DNA of 64,000 nucleotides from Geobacter sp. SVR (GCF_016865365.1 NZ_AP024469.1:735001-799000), one strand, 5' to 3'; counted from the first letter of the stretch, positions 1 to 10,390 are shown. Notes: generated by a model from the sequence alone, not told the origin. A program made the numbers and translations.

Positions 1-1810
<1,810 letters not shown>

Positions 1811-1951
1811 ATAAAAATGAAATACGGCTCGGGGGAAGGTCTCCTTCCCCCAGGCCGGATATATCCACCAGATATACAGCCTGAACAAACACCACGAATG
1901 CAATTGATAACGATTTGTAGAGACGTTTGCCCAAATGTCTTTACTGCCGAT
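1811..1951 (+). other. 23S-5S internal transcribed spacer
   Basis: This is a spacer of about 140 bases between the large and 5S rRNAs. I see no tRNA cloverleaf in it. The G-rich and C-rich stretches near 1830-1855 probably belong to rRNA precursor processing stems. Confidence 0.7.
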
Positions 1952-2069
<118 letters not shown>

Positions 2070-2081
2070 AATAAATAGAGA

Positions 2082-2118
2082 AGCCCCCATCAGATCAGAA
2101 CTGATGGGGGCTTTTTGT
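2082..2118 (+). terminator. Intrinsic terminator of the rRNA operon
   Basis: A perfect 12-bp stem (agcccccatcag at 2082-2093 with its complement at 2101-2112) closes a 7-nt loop and runs into a T tract (2112-2116). This is a classical rho-independent terminator directly behind 5S. Confidence 0.95.
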
Positions 2119-2478
2119 GTTTAAAGCCGCATATCTGACACAAGCAGGCGGTTTTTCATGGAGCACGGCAAGTCGGCCCTGATCCCGGCGTCCAATCGGA
2201 TGCGGCCATGGTGCCACTCCTGTCCCTTCTGCCATCAGAAACGGGTGGTCGAATCCGGTGAATGATCTTGCCGCCGCCGTTTCCCATCAATAATCTGTTT
2301 TTCCCCTCTTCAGACTCACCCGCCGAAAACAGTCGTGATCTGCGCCCACAGCCGTATAATCGTGATAGTAGCTCCCCAAACCTACAAGCACAGAGAGGGA
2401 CAGGCACGTTGCCTGTCCCTCTCTGCATTCAACGCCCGCTCTTCCTGGTAAGGGACGAGGCGGCTCGATGTGGTGATT
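2119..2478. other. Intergenic region without a recognisable gene
   Basis: About 360 bases lie between the rRNA terminator and the stop of the convergent regulator gene. Short ORFs exist on both strands, but none has a ribosome binding site or recognisable protein character. The only structured element I see is the perfect palindrome at 2391-2425. Confidence 0.6.
2391..2425. repeat. Perfect 16-bp inverted repeat with 3-nt loop (REP-like palindrome)
   Basis: The arm 2391-2406 (cagagagggacaggca) is exactly complementary to 2410-2425, with loop cgt. No T tract follows on either strand, so it is not a standard terminator. Palindromes with a GGGACAGGC-like core are known in many proteobacterial genomes as REP-type elements mobilised by RAYT transposases. 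That link is an inference here, as no transposase lies next to it. Confidence 0.75.
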
Positions 2479-2841
2479 TCAGGATTTTTCGGCGGCAAGG
2501 CGGGCGACGCTGACGATCACTGTCCGATCACGTCTGTCTGAAATCTTCCTGAAATATTTGAGAAGGTTTTTTTCCTCAGGGGCAGCGTACGGTGCTTGGG
2601 GTTCCGCAACGGCGGATACGGAAACCGAAGCAAAAAAAGAGGCCACCGGCAGACCCAGGAGATCGGCAATAACCTGGATGTTCTCTACATTGAGCTTGTT
2701 TGAGCCGTTCTCGTAGCGCTGCACCTGCTGATAGGAGACGTTGAGCATTTCGCCCAGGCGCTCCTGGGAAAGTCCCAGTTCCTGCCTGCGACGCTTGATC
2801 GTTTCACCGATCTCGCTGCTGGTGATGATTCTCTTTTTCAT
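2479..2841 (-). CDS. XRE-family helix-turn-helix transcriptional regulator
   Basis: This small regulator of about 120 residues has an N-terminal Cro/CI-type HTH (roughly residues 8-62: ETIKRRRQELGLSQERLGEM, then a YQQVQRYENGSN recognition-helix region). The C-terminal tail ends in a FRKISDRRDR segment like that of short proteobacterial XRE regulators. I chose the ATG at 2841 because the family begins just before the HTH; a TTG 11 codons upstream (2874) is also open. No strong Shine-Dalgarno precedes either. The gene is divergent from the chemoreceptor operon, and the 150-base gap between them holds a palindrome over a promoter, so it may regulate that operon or itself. The regulated target is inferred. 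Confidence 0.85.
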   Translation of the reverse strand: MKKRIITSSEIGETIKRRRQELGLSQERLGEMLNVSYQQVQRYENGSNKLNVENIQVIADLLGLPVASFFASVSVSAVAEPQAPYAAPEEKNLLKYFRKISDRRDRTVIVSVARLAAEKS

Positions 2842-2883
2842 GGCAGTACTATACCAGAGATGTTTTCTCTGCAACTACCACAC

Positions 2884-2932
2884 AAAAAGTGTTTAAATTC
2901 GTTGACTAAAACCACGTAAAAAGTGTATACAC
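2884..2932 (+). promoter_or_regulatory. Promoter with overlapping operator-like repeats
   Basis: TTGACT (2902-2907) and TATACA (2926-2931) are separated by 18 bases and point toward the chemoreceptor operon. The -10 lies inside the palindrome gtgtatacac (2923-2932). The word aaaaagtgt occurs twice (from 2884 and from 2918, 34 bases apart), the second copy running into the palindrome. This layout fits a binding site for the divergent XRE regulator, but only the repeats are seen. Confidence 0.55.
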
Positions 2933-2975
2933 GCCACGTGAGGCATGTCTACAACGAGGCCGAAGGAGAGGCTTC

Positions 2976-3011
2976 ATGACGGTTCCGAGTGTGTTTCGTT
3001 CATTTACATAA
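2976..3011 (+). CDS. Possible 11-codon leader peptide upstream of the chemoreceptor
   Basis: An ATG at 2976 follows a strong purine-rich Shine-Dalgarno (aaggagagg, 2963-2971) and encodes [11 protein letters not shown] before TAA at 3009-3011. The stop sits directly before the ribosome binding site of the chemoreceptor gene (gaggag, 3013-3018). The better ribosome binding site therefore belongs to the tiny ORF, which suggests translational coupling. It could also be a decayed gene start. Confidence 0.3.
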   Translation: MTVPSVFRSFT

Positions 3012-3024
3012 TGAGGAGATACGG

Positions 3025-4662
3025 ATGAAGTTCAAGCGCTATCGCAACTGGAGCATTTTCACCAAAACAATCAGTATCGCGCTGGTGTCCGCGCTGTTGC
3101 TGATACTGGCAGCAACCCTGCTGATACCCTTCACCCGCGACCTGATAATGAAGGAAAAACAGCATGCCCTGGCAATGTACCTCCAACAGGCGACGAGCCT
3201 GCTGGGCTCCTTTCAGAAGCAGGTCGAAGCCGGCAGCCTGACCGTGGACGAGGCCAAGAGGCAGGCTGCCGAACGTCTTGCCGCCATTCGGTACGACGGC
3301 GCGAATTACCTGTGGATACAGGATCTTGAAAGCAGGATGGTCATGCACCCCATCAAGCCGGAGCTCAATGGCAGGGACATGAGCCAGGAAAAGGACGTCA
3401 ACGGCACTTATTTTTTCGTGAAGATGACCACAGTTTGCAAAGACAAGGGCAAGGGGTTCGTTCTGTACCAGTGGCCAAAGCCAGGAAATGCCACGCCGGT
3501 TCCCAAGCTCTCCTGTGTGGAACTCTTCCGTCCCTGGGGCTGGATTGTGGGAACCGGCATCTATATCGACGATATCAGCAGCCAGATGCACAAGATTCAG
3601 ATCGGGATGGGCGCCGCATTATGCATCATGTTGGTGCTGACCATGCTGCTGACATATTTCATATCGCGCAGCATAACGGTTCCGGTCATCAGTTTGGCCG
3701 GTCAGGCAAAAAAGGTGGCCAATGGAGAGCTGAACATCGAAATATCCTCGTGTTCGGGAGACGAAATCGGGCAGTTGACCTGCTCCTTCAAAACCATGAT
3801 CGAAAACTTGCGCACGATCATCGGCCACGTATCGGACACCTCCAGCCAAGTGGCTACAGCAGCCACCCAATTGAAGTCCACGGCCGGACGGATCGCCGCG
3901 GGCGCCGAGGAAATCGCCGCTCAGGCCGGCACCGTGGCCACTGCCAGCGAAGAGATGTCGGCCACATCGGGCGACATTGCCCGGAATTGCCAGATGGCCG
4001 CCGAAAGTGCCAAGAGTTCTTCCCAATCGGCTTGTAATGGTGTTGAGGTTGTCGAGAGAACAGTAGTGGTCATGGGGCAGATCGCCGACAAGGTGCAGGA
4101 ATCGGCAAAAACGGTTGAAAGCTTGGGAGCCCGCAGCGACCAGATCGGGGAAATTATTGGAACCATCGAAGATATCGCCGATCAGACAAACCTGCTTGCG
4201 CTGAATGCCGCCATCGAAGCGGCCCGCGCCGGAGAGCAGGGCAGGGGCTTTGCCGTTGTTGCCGACGAGGTGCGCGCACTGGCGGAGCGCACGACAAGAG
4301 CCACCCGCGAGATCGGCGAAATGATCAAGACCATTCAGCAGGAAACCAGGGGGGCCGTGGCAGCCATGGAACAGGGGGTTCGTCAGGTGGAAAATGGCAC
4401 CGCCGAGGCAGCCCGGTCCGGCGAAGCGTTGCAGGGCATCCTGACGCAGGTCAACGCAGCAGCCATGCAGGTCAGCCAGATTGCCACGGCAGCGGAGGAA
4501 CAGACTGCCACGACAATGGAAATATCCGGGAACATATACCAGATCAATACAATCGTAGGCGATACCGCCGGCTGCGCCCACGAGGCGGCCACCGTTGCCA
4601 GCCAGCTCAACGGCAATGCCGAGGAGTTGCAACGGCTGGTGCGACAGTTCAAGTTATCGTAG
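3025..4662 (+). CDS. Methyl-accepting chemotaxis protein, Cache-HAMP-MCP signal
   Basis: This is a transmembrane chemoreceptor of 545 residues. After a short basic N-terminus come a membrane segment (about 17-38) and a periplasmic single-Cache domain (about 45-185) with the sCache_2-like [11 protein letters not shown] and [13 protein letters not shown] stretches. A second membrane segment (about 195-215), a HAMP linker and a long cytoplasmic coiled coil follow. The signalling hairpin tip reads [20 protein letters not shown] chose the ATG at 3025 because gaggag lies 6 bases upstream; an upstream in-frame start at 2989 lacks a site. It probably heads an operon with a receiver, a CheC-like protein and a diguanylate cyclase. 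The ligand is unknown; sCache_2 receptors usually bind small organic acids or similar molecules. Confidence 0.93.
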   Translation: MKFKRYRNWSIFTKTISIALVSALLLILAATLLIPFTRDLIMKEKQHALAMYLQQATSLLGSFQKQVEAGSLTVDEAKRQAAERLAAIRYDGANYLWIQDLESRMVMHPIKPELNGRDMSQEKDVNGTYFFVKMTTVCKDKGKGFVLYQWPKPGNATPVPKLSCVELFRPWGWIVGTGIYIDDISSQMHKIQIGMGAALCIMLVLTMLLTYFISRSITVPVISLAGQAKKVANGELNIEISSCSGDEIGQLTCSFKTMIENLRTIIGHVSDTSSQVATAATQLKSTAGRIAAGAEEIAAQAGTVATASEEMSATSGDIARNCQMAAESAKSSSQSACNGVEVVERTVVVMGQIADKVQESAKTVESLGARSDQIGEIIGTIEDIADQTNLLALNAAIEAARAGEQGRGFAVVADEVRALAERTTRATREIGEMIKTIQQETRGAVAAMEQGVRQVENGTAEAARSGEALQGILTQVNAAAMQVSQIATAAEEQTATTMEISGNIYQINTIVGDTAGCAHEAATVASQLNGNAEELQRLVRQFKLS

Positions 4663-4744
4663 GAAGGATACCTTGACAGATGCATTGCCCTGATGCAATA
4701 ATTTCCCCCCTTTTTTGTCGAACCATATTCAAAGGAATCCGATC

Positions 4745-5110
4745 ATGGCATTGATCCTCTTGGTGGATGATTCGAGCTTTGCCCGCAATCTCACCGGCAA
4801 GATACTCAAGAAGGCCGGGCACGAGCTGATGGAGGCGGAGGACGGGATAGCGGGGCTGAAAGCCCTGACGACGCGCACTCCCGACTGTATCATCGCAGAC
4901 ATGCTCATGCCGGGGATGGACGGCCAGAAGCTTCTGCTGGCACTGCGCAACGCCAATAACCGGATACCAGTCATCATCCTGACCGCCGATGTTCAGGAGA
5001 AGACCCGCAACGACTGCCTGGAACTGGGCGCCCGTGATGTGCTGCACAAGCCGCCCCGCCCGGAAACCCTCCTGGCTACCGTAGAGAATGTTCTGGCGAA
5101 GGGGGCGTAA
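4745..5110 (+). CDS. Single-domain response regulator (CheY-like receiver)
   Basis: This is a lone receiver domain of 121 residues. The acidic pair sits in LLVDDSS near residue 10, the phospho-acceptor Asp in IIADMLMPGMDG near residue 55, the Thr switch in ILTAD, and the conserved Lys in HKPP. No output domain follows, so it should act through protein contacts. The ATG at 4745 has aaagga upstream; an in-frame start 10 codons earlier is less likely. It sits between a chemoreceptor and a CheC-like phosphatase. The simplest reading is that its phosphorylated form is the substrate of that phosphatase or controls the downstream diguanylate cyclase. Confidence 0.93.
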   Translation: MALILLVDDSSFARNLTGKILKKAGHELMEAEDGIAGLKALTTRTPDCIIADMLMPGMDGQKLLLALRNANNRIPVIILTADVQEKTRNDCLELGARDVLHKPPRPETLLATVENVLAKGA

Positions 5111-5111
5111 T

Positions 5112-5726
5112 GTGAACACAACATCCCCCGAACTGAAGGATGCGCTCCGCGAGATCATCAACATCGGCGTTGGCAAGGCTGCCGGGATGCTCAACGGGCT
5201 GCTCAACAACCACATCACCCTTGATGTTCCGCGCGTGGATATCATTCCATTCAGGGACATAGACCGCGAATTGGGCGTCGTGCGGTCAACCAGCGTATCG
5301 GCGGTCAGGCTCAGGTTCAGGGGTCCTATCACCGGCGTCTCTTCCCTGGTCTTTCCCCCTGATAGCGCCGCCAAGCTCGTTGATGTTCTCGTTGGAGAGG
5401 AGTCCTTTTCCGACGACCTGGATGCCATCAAGATCGGCACACTCAGCGAGGTGGGCAACATCATCCTCAATGCCGTCATGGCCGCATTCGGCAACATTCT
5501 GGAGACGCGCCTTACCTATTCCATCCCCTCCTATGTGGAGGGGAGCGTCTCTTCCGTGTTGCATATGGACTTGGAGGAAGACGCCCCGGTGCTCTCCGCC
5601 ACCACCCGGTTCATCGTGGAAAGCGACCGCATCGAGGGGGAGATCATCCTGTTGTTCGAGATCGGGTCCTTCGACATACTCAAACGCGCCATCAATGCAG
5701 CCATGGAACCTGTACTCAAGCTATGA
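5112..5726 (+). CDS. cheC: CheC-like chemotaxis phosphatase
   Basis: The protein of 204 residues has two CheC-type helix motifs: DALREIIN near residues 9-16 (the DxxxExxN active-site pattern) and LSEVGN near residue 112 (ExxN retained). CheC proteins dephosphorylate CheY-P. The proposed start is the GTG at 5112, one base after the receiver stop, with gcgaaggggg as ribosome binding site; an ATG at 5088 would overlap the receiver gene by 23 bases. The stop overlaps the ATG of the diguanylate cyclase by 4 bases, so the two are translationally coupled. Together they look like a module joining a phospho-relay to c-di-GMP synthesis. Confidence 0.87.
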   Translation: MNTTSPELKDALREIINIGVGKAAGMLNGLLNNHITLDVPRVDIIPFRDIDRELGVVRSTSVSAVRLRFRGPITGVSSLVFPPDSAAKLVDVLVGEESFSDDLDAIKIGTLSEVGNIILNAVMAAFGNILETRLTYSIPSYVEGSVSSVLHMDLEEDAPVLSATTRFIVESDRIEGEIILLFEIGSFDILKRAINAAMEPVLKL

Positions 5727-7069
5727 ACGGCCACGCGAAAATCGACGATTGCTTCATCATACTCGATAATCTCCCCCTGGGGGCGATTGTGCTGAGCCGC
5801 GATTTCACTGTGATCTGCTGGAATGCGCTGCTGGAGGAGTGGACCGGCATCCAGCGGGGAGAGATCGTGGGAAAAACCATCACCGACTATTATCCGCATC
5901 TGGCGGACAGCCGTTATACCGACCGCATCATCCCCCTGTTCGACGGCGGACCGTCTGTTGTCTTCTCTTCCCAGCTGCACCGCAGGTTCATCCCCACGTC
6001 ATTTCCCAATGCCAGGGAGCGCATCCAGCATACCACGGTGACCCCGCTGTTCCTTGGAGGGGAGCTCCATGCCCTTGTGTCCATCCAGGATGTGACCGAC
6101 CTGACCAGGCTCGCCCAGAATTCCCGAACCCTGCACACCCAGGCGCTGCGGGAGATCGAGGAGCGGAAAAAGGCCGAGGTTCAGCTCAGGCTCGCGGCAT
6201 CGGTGTTTGCCAGCACCAGCGAAGGCATCTTCGTGACCGACGCCAACGGGGTGATTATCTCGGTCAACCCGGCCTTTGAACAAATCACCGGTTACAGCGC
6301 GGCCGAGGCGGTGGGCAACACTCCGCGCATCCTCAAATCCGGGAAGCACGACCAAGCCTTCTACGCCCATATTTGGAACAGCATCCTCAAGGAAGGCCTG
6401 TGGACAGGGGAGATCTGGGAACGGCGTAAAAGCGGTGAGATCTATCCCCAGGACATGACCATCAGCGCCATCAGGGACGAGAACGGCTTTATCCGCAAAT
6501 TCGCCGCCATTTTCAGCGACATTACCGAACGGAAGAAGATGGAGGAAGAACTCCGCTACCTCTCCATGCGCGACGGACTGACCGGTCTTTTCAACCGCCG
6601 CACCTTCGACGAGGAGTTGGAAAACGAGTGGCGCCGGGCACTGCGGGCACCGGCCCCCTTTTCCCTCATCATCCTGGACATCGACTATTTCAAGGATTAC
6701 AACGATACCTACGGCCACCAGGAAGGTGACCGCTGCCTCGGAGCCGTTGCCAACGTAGTCAATTGTGCGGTGCGCCGACCCGGAGACCTTACGGCGCGGT
6801 ATGGCGGCGAGGAATTCGTGGTGCTGCTGCCCATGACCACCTCCGCCGATGCGGCCATCATTGCCGAGGGGATCCGGAGGGACGTGGAGGCGCTGTCTAT
6901 CGGACACAGGACATCAAAGGTGAGTGGGGTGGTGACGGCGAGTTTCGGTGTCGGAACCGTCATCCCCACGCGGGACCGCTCGTTTACCGAACTTATCAGG
7001 GTGGCCGATCATGCCCTGTATGTCGCCAAGTCAAAGGGAAGGAACCGGATCATGTGCCATAAGGCGTAA
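5723..7069 (+). CDS. Diguanylate cyclase with two PAS domains
   Basis: This 448-residue protein is cytoplasmic, with no membrane segment. A first PAS domain (about 10-125) and a second PAS/PAC (about 155-275, FVTDANGVIISVNPAFEQITGYSA beginning the core) precede a GGDEF domain (about 280-445). The active site is GGEEF within RYGGEEFVVLLP. An RxxD allosteric inhibition site (RPGD) lies five residues upstream, so product feedback inhibition by c-di-GMP is expected. The start overlaps the CheC-like stop by 4 bases. PAS ligands or cofactors cannot be read from the sequence. Confidence 0.93.
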   Translation: MNGHAKIDDCFIILDNLPLGAIVLSRDFTVICWNALLEEWTGIQRGEIVGKTITDYYPHLADSRYTDRIIPLFDGGPSVVFSSQLHRRFIPTSFPNARERIQHTTVTPLFLGGELHALVSIQDVTDLTRLAQNSRTLHTQALREIEERKKAEVQLRLAASVFASTSEGIFVTDANGVIISVNPAFEQITGYSAAEAVGNTPRILKSGKHDQAFYAHIWNSILKEGLWTGEIWERRKSGEIYPQDMTISAIRDENGFIRKFAAIFSDITERKKMEEELRYLSMRDGLTGLFNRRTFDEELENEWRRALRAPAPFSLIILDIDYFKDYNDTYGHQEGDRCLGAVANVVNCAVRRPGDLTARYGGEEFVVLLPMTTSADAAIIAEGIRRDVEALSIGHRTSKVSGVVTASFGVGTVIPTRDRSFTELIRVADHALYVAKSKGRNRIMCHKA

Positions 7070-7153
7070 GATGTGACCGCGGCAACGACTACCCTGCTGC
7101 GTGCAGTGCTGCAACTCCCCGGCGTGCTCCTGAAACCCTGCCGTTAAATACTG

Positions 7154-7182
7154 TTTAATCGTCACCACACTTCTGATATACT
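7154..7182 (+). promoter_or_regulatory. Candidate promoter of nuoA (leaderless transcript predicted)
   Basis: A TATACT -10 box (7177-7182) is preceded at 17 bases by a weak -35 (TTTAAT, 7154-7159). Only 7 bases separate the -10 from the nuoA ATG at 7190, and those bases contain no Shine-Dalgarno. Transcription would then begin at or beside the start codon. Confidence 0.4.
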
Positions 7183-7189
7183 TCTCAGC

Positions 7190-7618
7190 ATGCTTGCCGA
7201 TTCCTTCTATTCTCTTCTGATCTATGGAGCTGTCACGGTAGCCCTCATCGGCGGCCTGCTGATGGCTGCCTGGTGGCTGGGTGCCAAACGCCGGTCGGCA
7301 GCCAAGGGAAGTCCGTTCGAGTCGGGTGTATTTCCCAGCGGTTCGGCGCGTCTGGCTTGGCCAGTCCCTTTTTACCTGGTTGCGATCTTCTTCATCATCT
7401 TCGACGTCGAGACGGCCTTTATTTTCACCTGGGCCGTTGCCTGGGATCTTCTGGGACCGGTTGGCCTGATGCAGATAACTGTCTTTATTGTTTTGCTGAC
7501 TGCTGGTCTGGTCTGGCTCTGGCTCAAAGGGGGACTCGACTGGGGACCGGCAAAAAGCAGTGATCAGGGATCAGGGACCGGGGACCGGGAAACCCGAAAG
7601 GCTTTTGGTTCTCCCTGA
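7190..7618 (+). CDS. nuoA: NADH-quinone oxidoreductase subunit A
   Basis: NuoA is a small membrane subunit at the junction of the peripheral and membrane arms of Complex I. The 142-residue product has three hydrophobic helices (about 8-30, 60-82, 90-112). It also has the loop motif with FESG (residues 43-46, in PFESGVFPSG) and the second-helix FDVETAFIF stretch typical of the family. The C-terminal 20 or so residues (from about KSSDQGSG) are hydrophilic and are encoded by a degenerate heptamer repeat, so they are probably a non-conserved extension. nuoBCD follows 95 bases downstream. Confidence 0.93.
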   Translation: MLADSFYSLLIYGAVTVALIGGLLMAAWWLGAKRRSAAKGSPFESGVFPSGSARLAWPVPFYLVAIFFIIFDVETAFIFTWAVAWDLLGPVGLMQITVFIVLLTAGLVWLWLKGGLDWGPAKSSDQGSGTGDRETRKAFGSP

Positions 7619-7703
7619 AAAGACTGCAACGTGTGTTCTCCATGTCTCTGTGTCTCCCTGTCATGCTACGGGTTTTTCCGGTCCCTGATCCCGGTCCCTG
7701 AAA
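7562..7703. repeat. Long hairpin made of degenerate 7-nt repeats (locus A)
   Basis: The left arm (from 7562) reads as heptamer units (gatcagg, gatcagg, gaccggg, gaccggg) and lies in the 3' end of nuoA. The right arm (7673-7703) is its complement. A perfect 13-bp match exists between 7569-7581 and 7678-7690, with about 96 bases between. It resembles three further elements in the window (11680, 45647, 53955). Confidence 0.7.
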
Positions 7704-7712
7704 GGCAGCCCA

Positions 7713-10085
7713 ATGCCGGAACATCTTGAAAACAACATTATCCTCACCCGCCTGGATGACCTGATCAACTGGGGACGCTCCAATTCCCTCTGGCCGATGT
7801 TCTTCGGACTTTCCTGTTGCTTTGTCGAAATGATGACCTCCTTTACGTCTCGGCACGATATTTCCCGTTTCGGTGCCGAAGTGCTCAGGGGCACGCCGCG
7901 CGAGGCCGATCTGATGGTGATTGCCGGCACCGTCTTCACCAAGATGGCCCCCTCCATCCTGCACCTCTACGAACAGATGGCTGAGCCGCGCTGGGTGATT
8001 TCCATGGGCAGCTGCGCCAATTCCGGCGGCATGTACGATGTCTACAGCGTGGTCCAGGGGGTCAACCAGATTCTTCCGGTGGACGTGTATGTCCCCGGCT
8101 GCCCGCCGCGCCCGGAGGCCTTTCTTCAGGGGCTGATGCTGCTGCAGGAGAAGATCCGCAAGGAGGAACGTCCTGCCCGACCGGTGTTGCACATGCGTGG
8201 TGGCAATCAAGGGACCACGGTGCCGGTCCTCGTGCCCGGGGAGAGCAAGTTCAACGATCCCCGTGGGCCAGGCATGGAAGCGATCCCGGTCCGGGGTACG
8301 TCGGTCAGACACCCACATTTCTGGCTGCCTCGCTCCGACGAAATGTGGCGTCCGCCTGCTGCCCGGCATGAGTATTCGGACTTCGGACTGCCTCAGGAGG
8401 TGAGCGAGCTGTTTGGAACCGACGTTAGCGTTGATCCTGCGGCCACTGACATGCTCACCCTGCGCACCCGTCCTGACTTGGTTCCCCAGGTGCTGCAGCA
8501 TCTCAAGAATCGTTCCGGTGCCCGTTTTCAACGTCTGGAAGACATTGCCGCCGTCGATGATTCGTGCAGACGCGACAGATCGCAATACCGAGACTTTACC
8601 GTCAACTATCACCTGCTTTCCTTTGACCAGCCTGGATATGTCCGCATCAAGACTGAACTTGAAGGCGATTCACCGGAACTGCCCAGTATCACCTCCCTGT
8701 TTCCAGCCGCCTCATGGTACGAGCGTGAAGTCTATGACATGTTCGGCATTCGTTTCAACGGTCACCGCAACCTGCGCAGAATCCTGATGCCCCATGACTG
8801 GCAGGGGCATCCTCTGCGCAAGTCGCATCCTTTCCGTGCCACCGAAATGCCCCCGTACACCGTGGAGGATGCCCGGCGTCACAAAGCGTTGCCTGCCAGC
8901 GACTTCTTCGAGCGCGTGTCCGAGGGGGAGCTGATATTGAACCTGGGACCGCAACATCCCGGTACTCACGGTGTTCTGCGCTGTATTCTCAAGCTGGATG
9001 GTGAGCAGATTACGGATGTCGATTTCGATATCGGCTTCCATCATCGCGGGGCCGAGAAAATCGCCGAACGCCAGCATTGGAACCAGTTCATACCCTACAC
9101 CGATCGCATCGACTATCTGGCCGGGGTGCAGAATAATCTGGCGTATGTCAACTCGGTCGAACGTCTGTGCGGTATTCAGATTCCCGATCGGGCCGTATTC
9201 ATTCGCATCATGCTGGCCGAGCTGTTCCGGATCGCCAATCATCTGGTCTGGCTGGGCACATTTGCCGCCGATGTGGGCGCCATGACGCCGGTTTTTTACA
9301 CTTTTACCGATCGGGAGATGATTTTCGATATCGTGGAGATGATCACCGGCGGCAGGATGCATCCGGCCTGGTTCCGTATCGGCGGAGTGGCCGAGGATCT
9401 GCCCGAGGGGTGGCAAACGCCGGTCCAGGCTTTCCTGGCCTGGATGCCCGGGCGCCTCAAGGAGTACGAACAGCTTGTCAATGGCAACCCGATTTTCAGA
9501 AAACGACTGGAGGGAGTTGGGGCCATTTCATGCGAAGAAGCCAAGGAATGGGGGCTTTCCGGACCGAACCTGCGGGCATGCGGTATGGATTGGGATCTCC
9601 GCAAGAAGATGCCCTATGCCGGCTATGAACGGTTCCAGTTCGATGTGGCAGTGGCAGAGGGGGGGGATTCTTGGGCCCGTTATCTGGTGCGGATGGAAGA
9701 GATACGCCAGTCCTTGCGCATTGTGGAACAGGCCCTGCGCGGCATGCCAGGAGGCCGCTGGATAACGGATGATTACCGTTATGTTCTGCCTCAGAAGCCG
9801 GACACCCTGAAGGACATCGAGTCCTTGATCCACCATTTTGTCAACAGCACTCGCGGTATGGCCCCGCCGAGGGGAGAAAACTATAGCGCCATCGAGGCCC
9901 CCAAAGGGGAAAACGGTTATTTCGCCGTGTCTGACGGCCTGAATATCCCATACCGCCTGCGCATTCGCACCCCCAGCTTTCCTCATATCCAGGCCCTGCC
10001 GACGATGAGCCGTGGCTGGCTGGTGGCCGACTTCCTGGCTATCCTGGGCTCGGTCGATTTTGTACTGGCGGACCTGGACAGATAA
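7713..10085 (+). CDS. nuoBCD: NADH-quinone oxidoreductase fused subunits B/C/D
   Basis: One 790-residue ORF joins three Complex I peripheral-arm subunits. Residues about 1-160 are NuoB, with the four cysteines of cluster N2 in [16 protein letters not shown] and VPGCPPRP. Residues about 215-390 are NuoC ([14 protein letters not shown] marks it). Residues about 400-790 are NuoD, with [14 protein letters not shown] and the quinone-site region. The start has aaagg 8 bases upstream. NuoCD fusion is well known in enterobacteria, and BCD fusions are reported in a few groups including Geobacter relatives. Notably nuoE-N are not downstream: the next gene is murA. All key residues I can check are intact, so this is not an obvious pseudogene. 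Confidence 0.95.
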   Translation: MPEHLENNIILTRLDDLINWGRSNSLWPMFFGLSCCFVEMMTSFTSRHDISRFGAEVLRGTPREADLMVIAGTVFTKMAPSILHLYEQMAEPRWVISMGSCANSGGMYDVYSVVQGVNQILPVDVYVPGCPPRPEAFLQGLMLLQEKIRKEERPARPVLHMRGGNQGTTVPVLVPGESKFNDPRGPGMEAIPVRGTSVRHPHFWLPRSDEMWRPPAARHEYSDFGLPQEVSELFGTDVSVDPAATDMLTLRTRPDLVPQVLQHLKNRSGARFQRLEDIAAVDDSCRRDRSQYRDFTVNYHLLSFDQPGYVRIKTELEGDSPELPSITSLFPAASWYEREVYDMFGIRFNGHRNLRRILMPHDWQGHPLRKSHPFRATEMPPYTVEDARRHKALPASDFFERVSEGELILNLGPQHPGTHGVLRCILKLDGEQITDVDFDIGFHHRGAEKIAERQHWNQFIPYTDRIDYLAGVQNNLAYVNSVERLCGIQIPDRAVFIRIMLAELFRIANHLVWLGTFAADVGAMTPVFYTFTDREMIFDIVEMITGGRMHPAWFRIGGVAEDLPEGWQTPVQAFLAWMPGRLKEYEQLVNGNPIFRKRLEGVGAISCEEAKEWGLSGPNLRACGMDWDLRKKMPYAGYERFQFDVAVAEGGDSWARYLVRMEEIRQSLRIVEQALRGMPGGRWITDDYRYVLPQKPDTLKDIESLIHHFVNSTRGMAPPRGENYSAIEAPKGENGYFAVSDGLNIPYRLRIRTPSFPHIQALPTMSRGWLVADFLAILGSVDFVLADLDR

Positions 10086-10361
10086 GGAAGCGGACCATTG
10101 AGCTGAAGCCGCAACACCCGCTTGGCATGTCTGGCGCATGTTCCCATGCAGCCGCATACAAGCCTTCAACGTCGCTTCTTACCTTTATGATTATTATCCC
10201 AGGCAGGCTTCTGATACCTCTCCGATCGAATTCTTGACTCATTACAGGCCCCTGCGATACTCGGCTCACTAGGCCAGCCGCGTTCCGTGATTTCCCGGAT
10301 GTTATCGCAGATATGTCGCGCACCTTTTTTGTACGCTGCAGCTGTTCGGGCTCATTTCCGT
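10086..10361 (+). other. Intergenic region with a promoter-like sequence but no visible gene
   Basis: About 335 bases separate nuoBCD and murA. A good sigma70-like promoter is seen (TTGACT 10233-10238, 17-base spacer, GATACT 10256-10261), about 160 bases before the murA start. No ORF with a ribosome binding site follows it, and no clear terminator is seen between it and murA. It could drive a long murA leader or an unrecognised small RNA. Confidence 0.4.
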
Positions 10362-10390
10362 TTTACAACAGCAGGGGCATGGTCTACTAT
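10362..10390 (+). promoter_or_regulatory. Probable murA promoter
   Basis: TTTACA (10362-10367) and TACTAT (10385-10390) are separated by 17 bases. The predicted start of transcription is about 24 bases upstream of the murA GTG, leaving room for the aaagg ribosome binding site at 10407-10411. Confidence 0.6.

Noticed and set aside
2933-3024. A c-di-GMP (GEMM) riboswitch before the chemoreceptor or the cyclase
   Set aside because: These are common in Geobacter, but the conserved GEMM core (gcaaacc with acgcaaagcc and a tetraloop receptor) is not present here or before other genes that I checked.
3619-4632. A 337-codon minus-strand open frame opposite the first chemoreceptor
   Set aside because: This is the antisense shadow of the MCP signalling domain; it has no ribosome binding site and no family resemblance.
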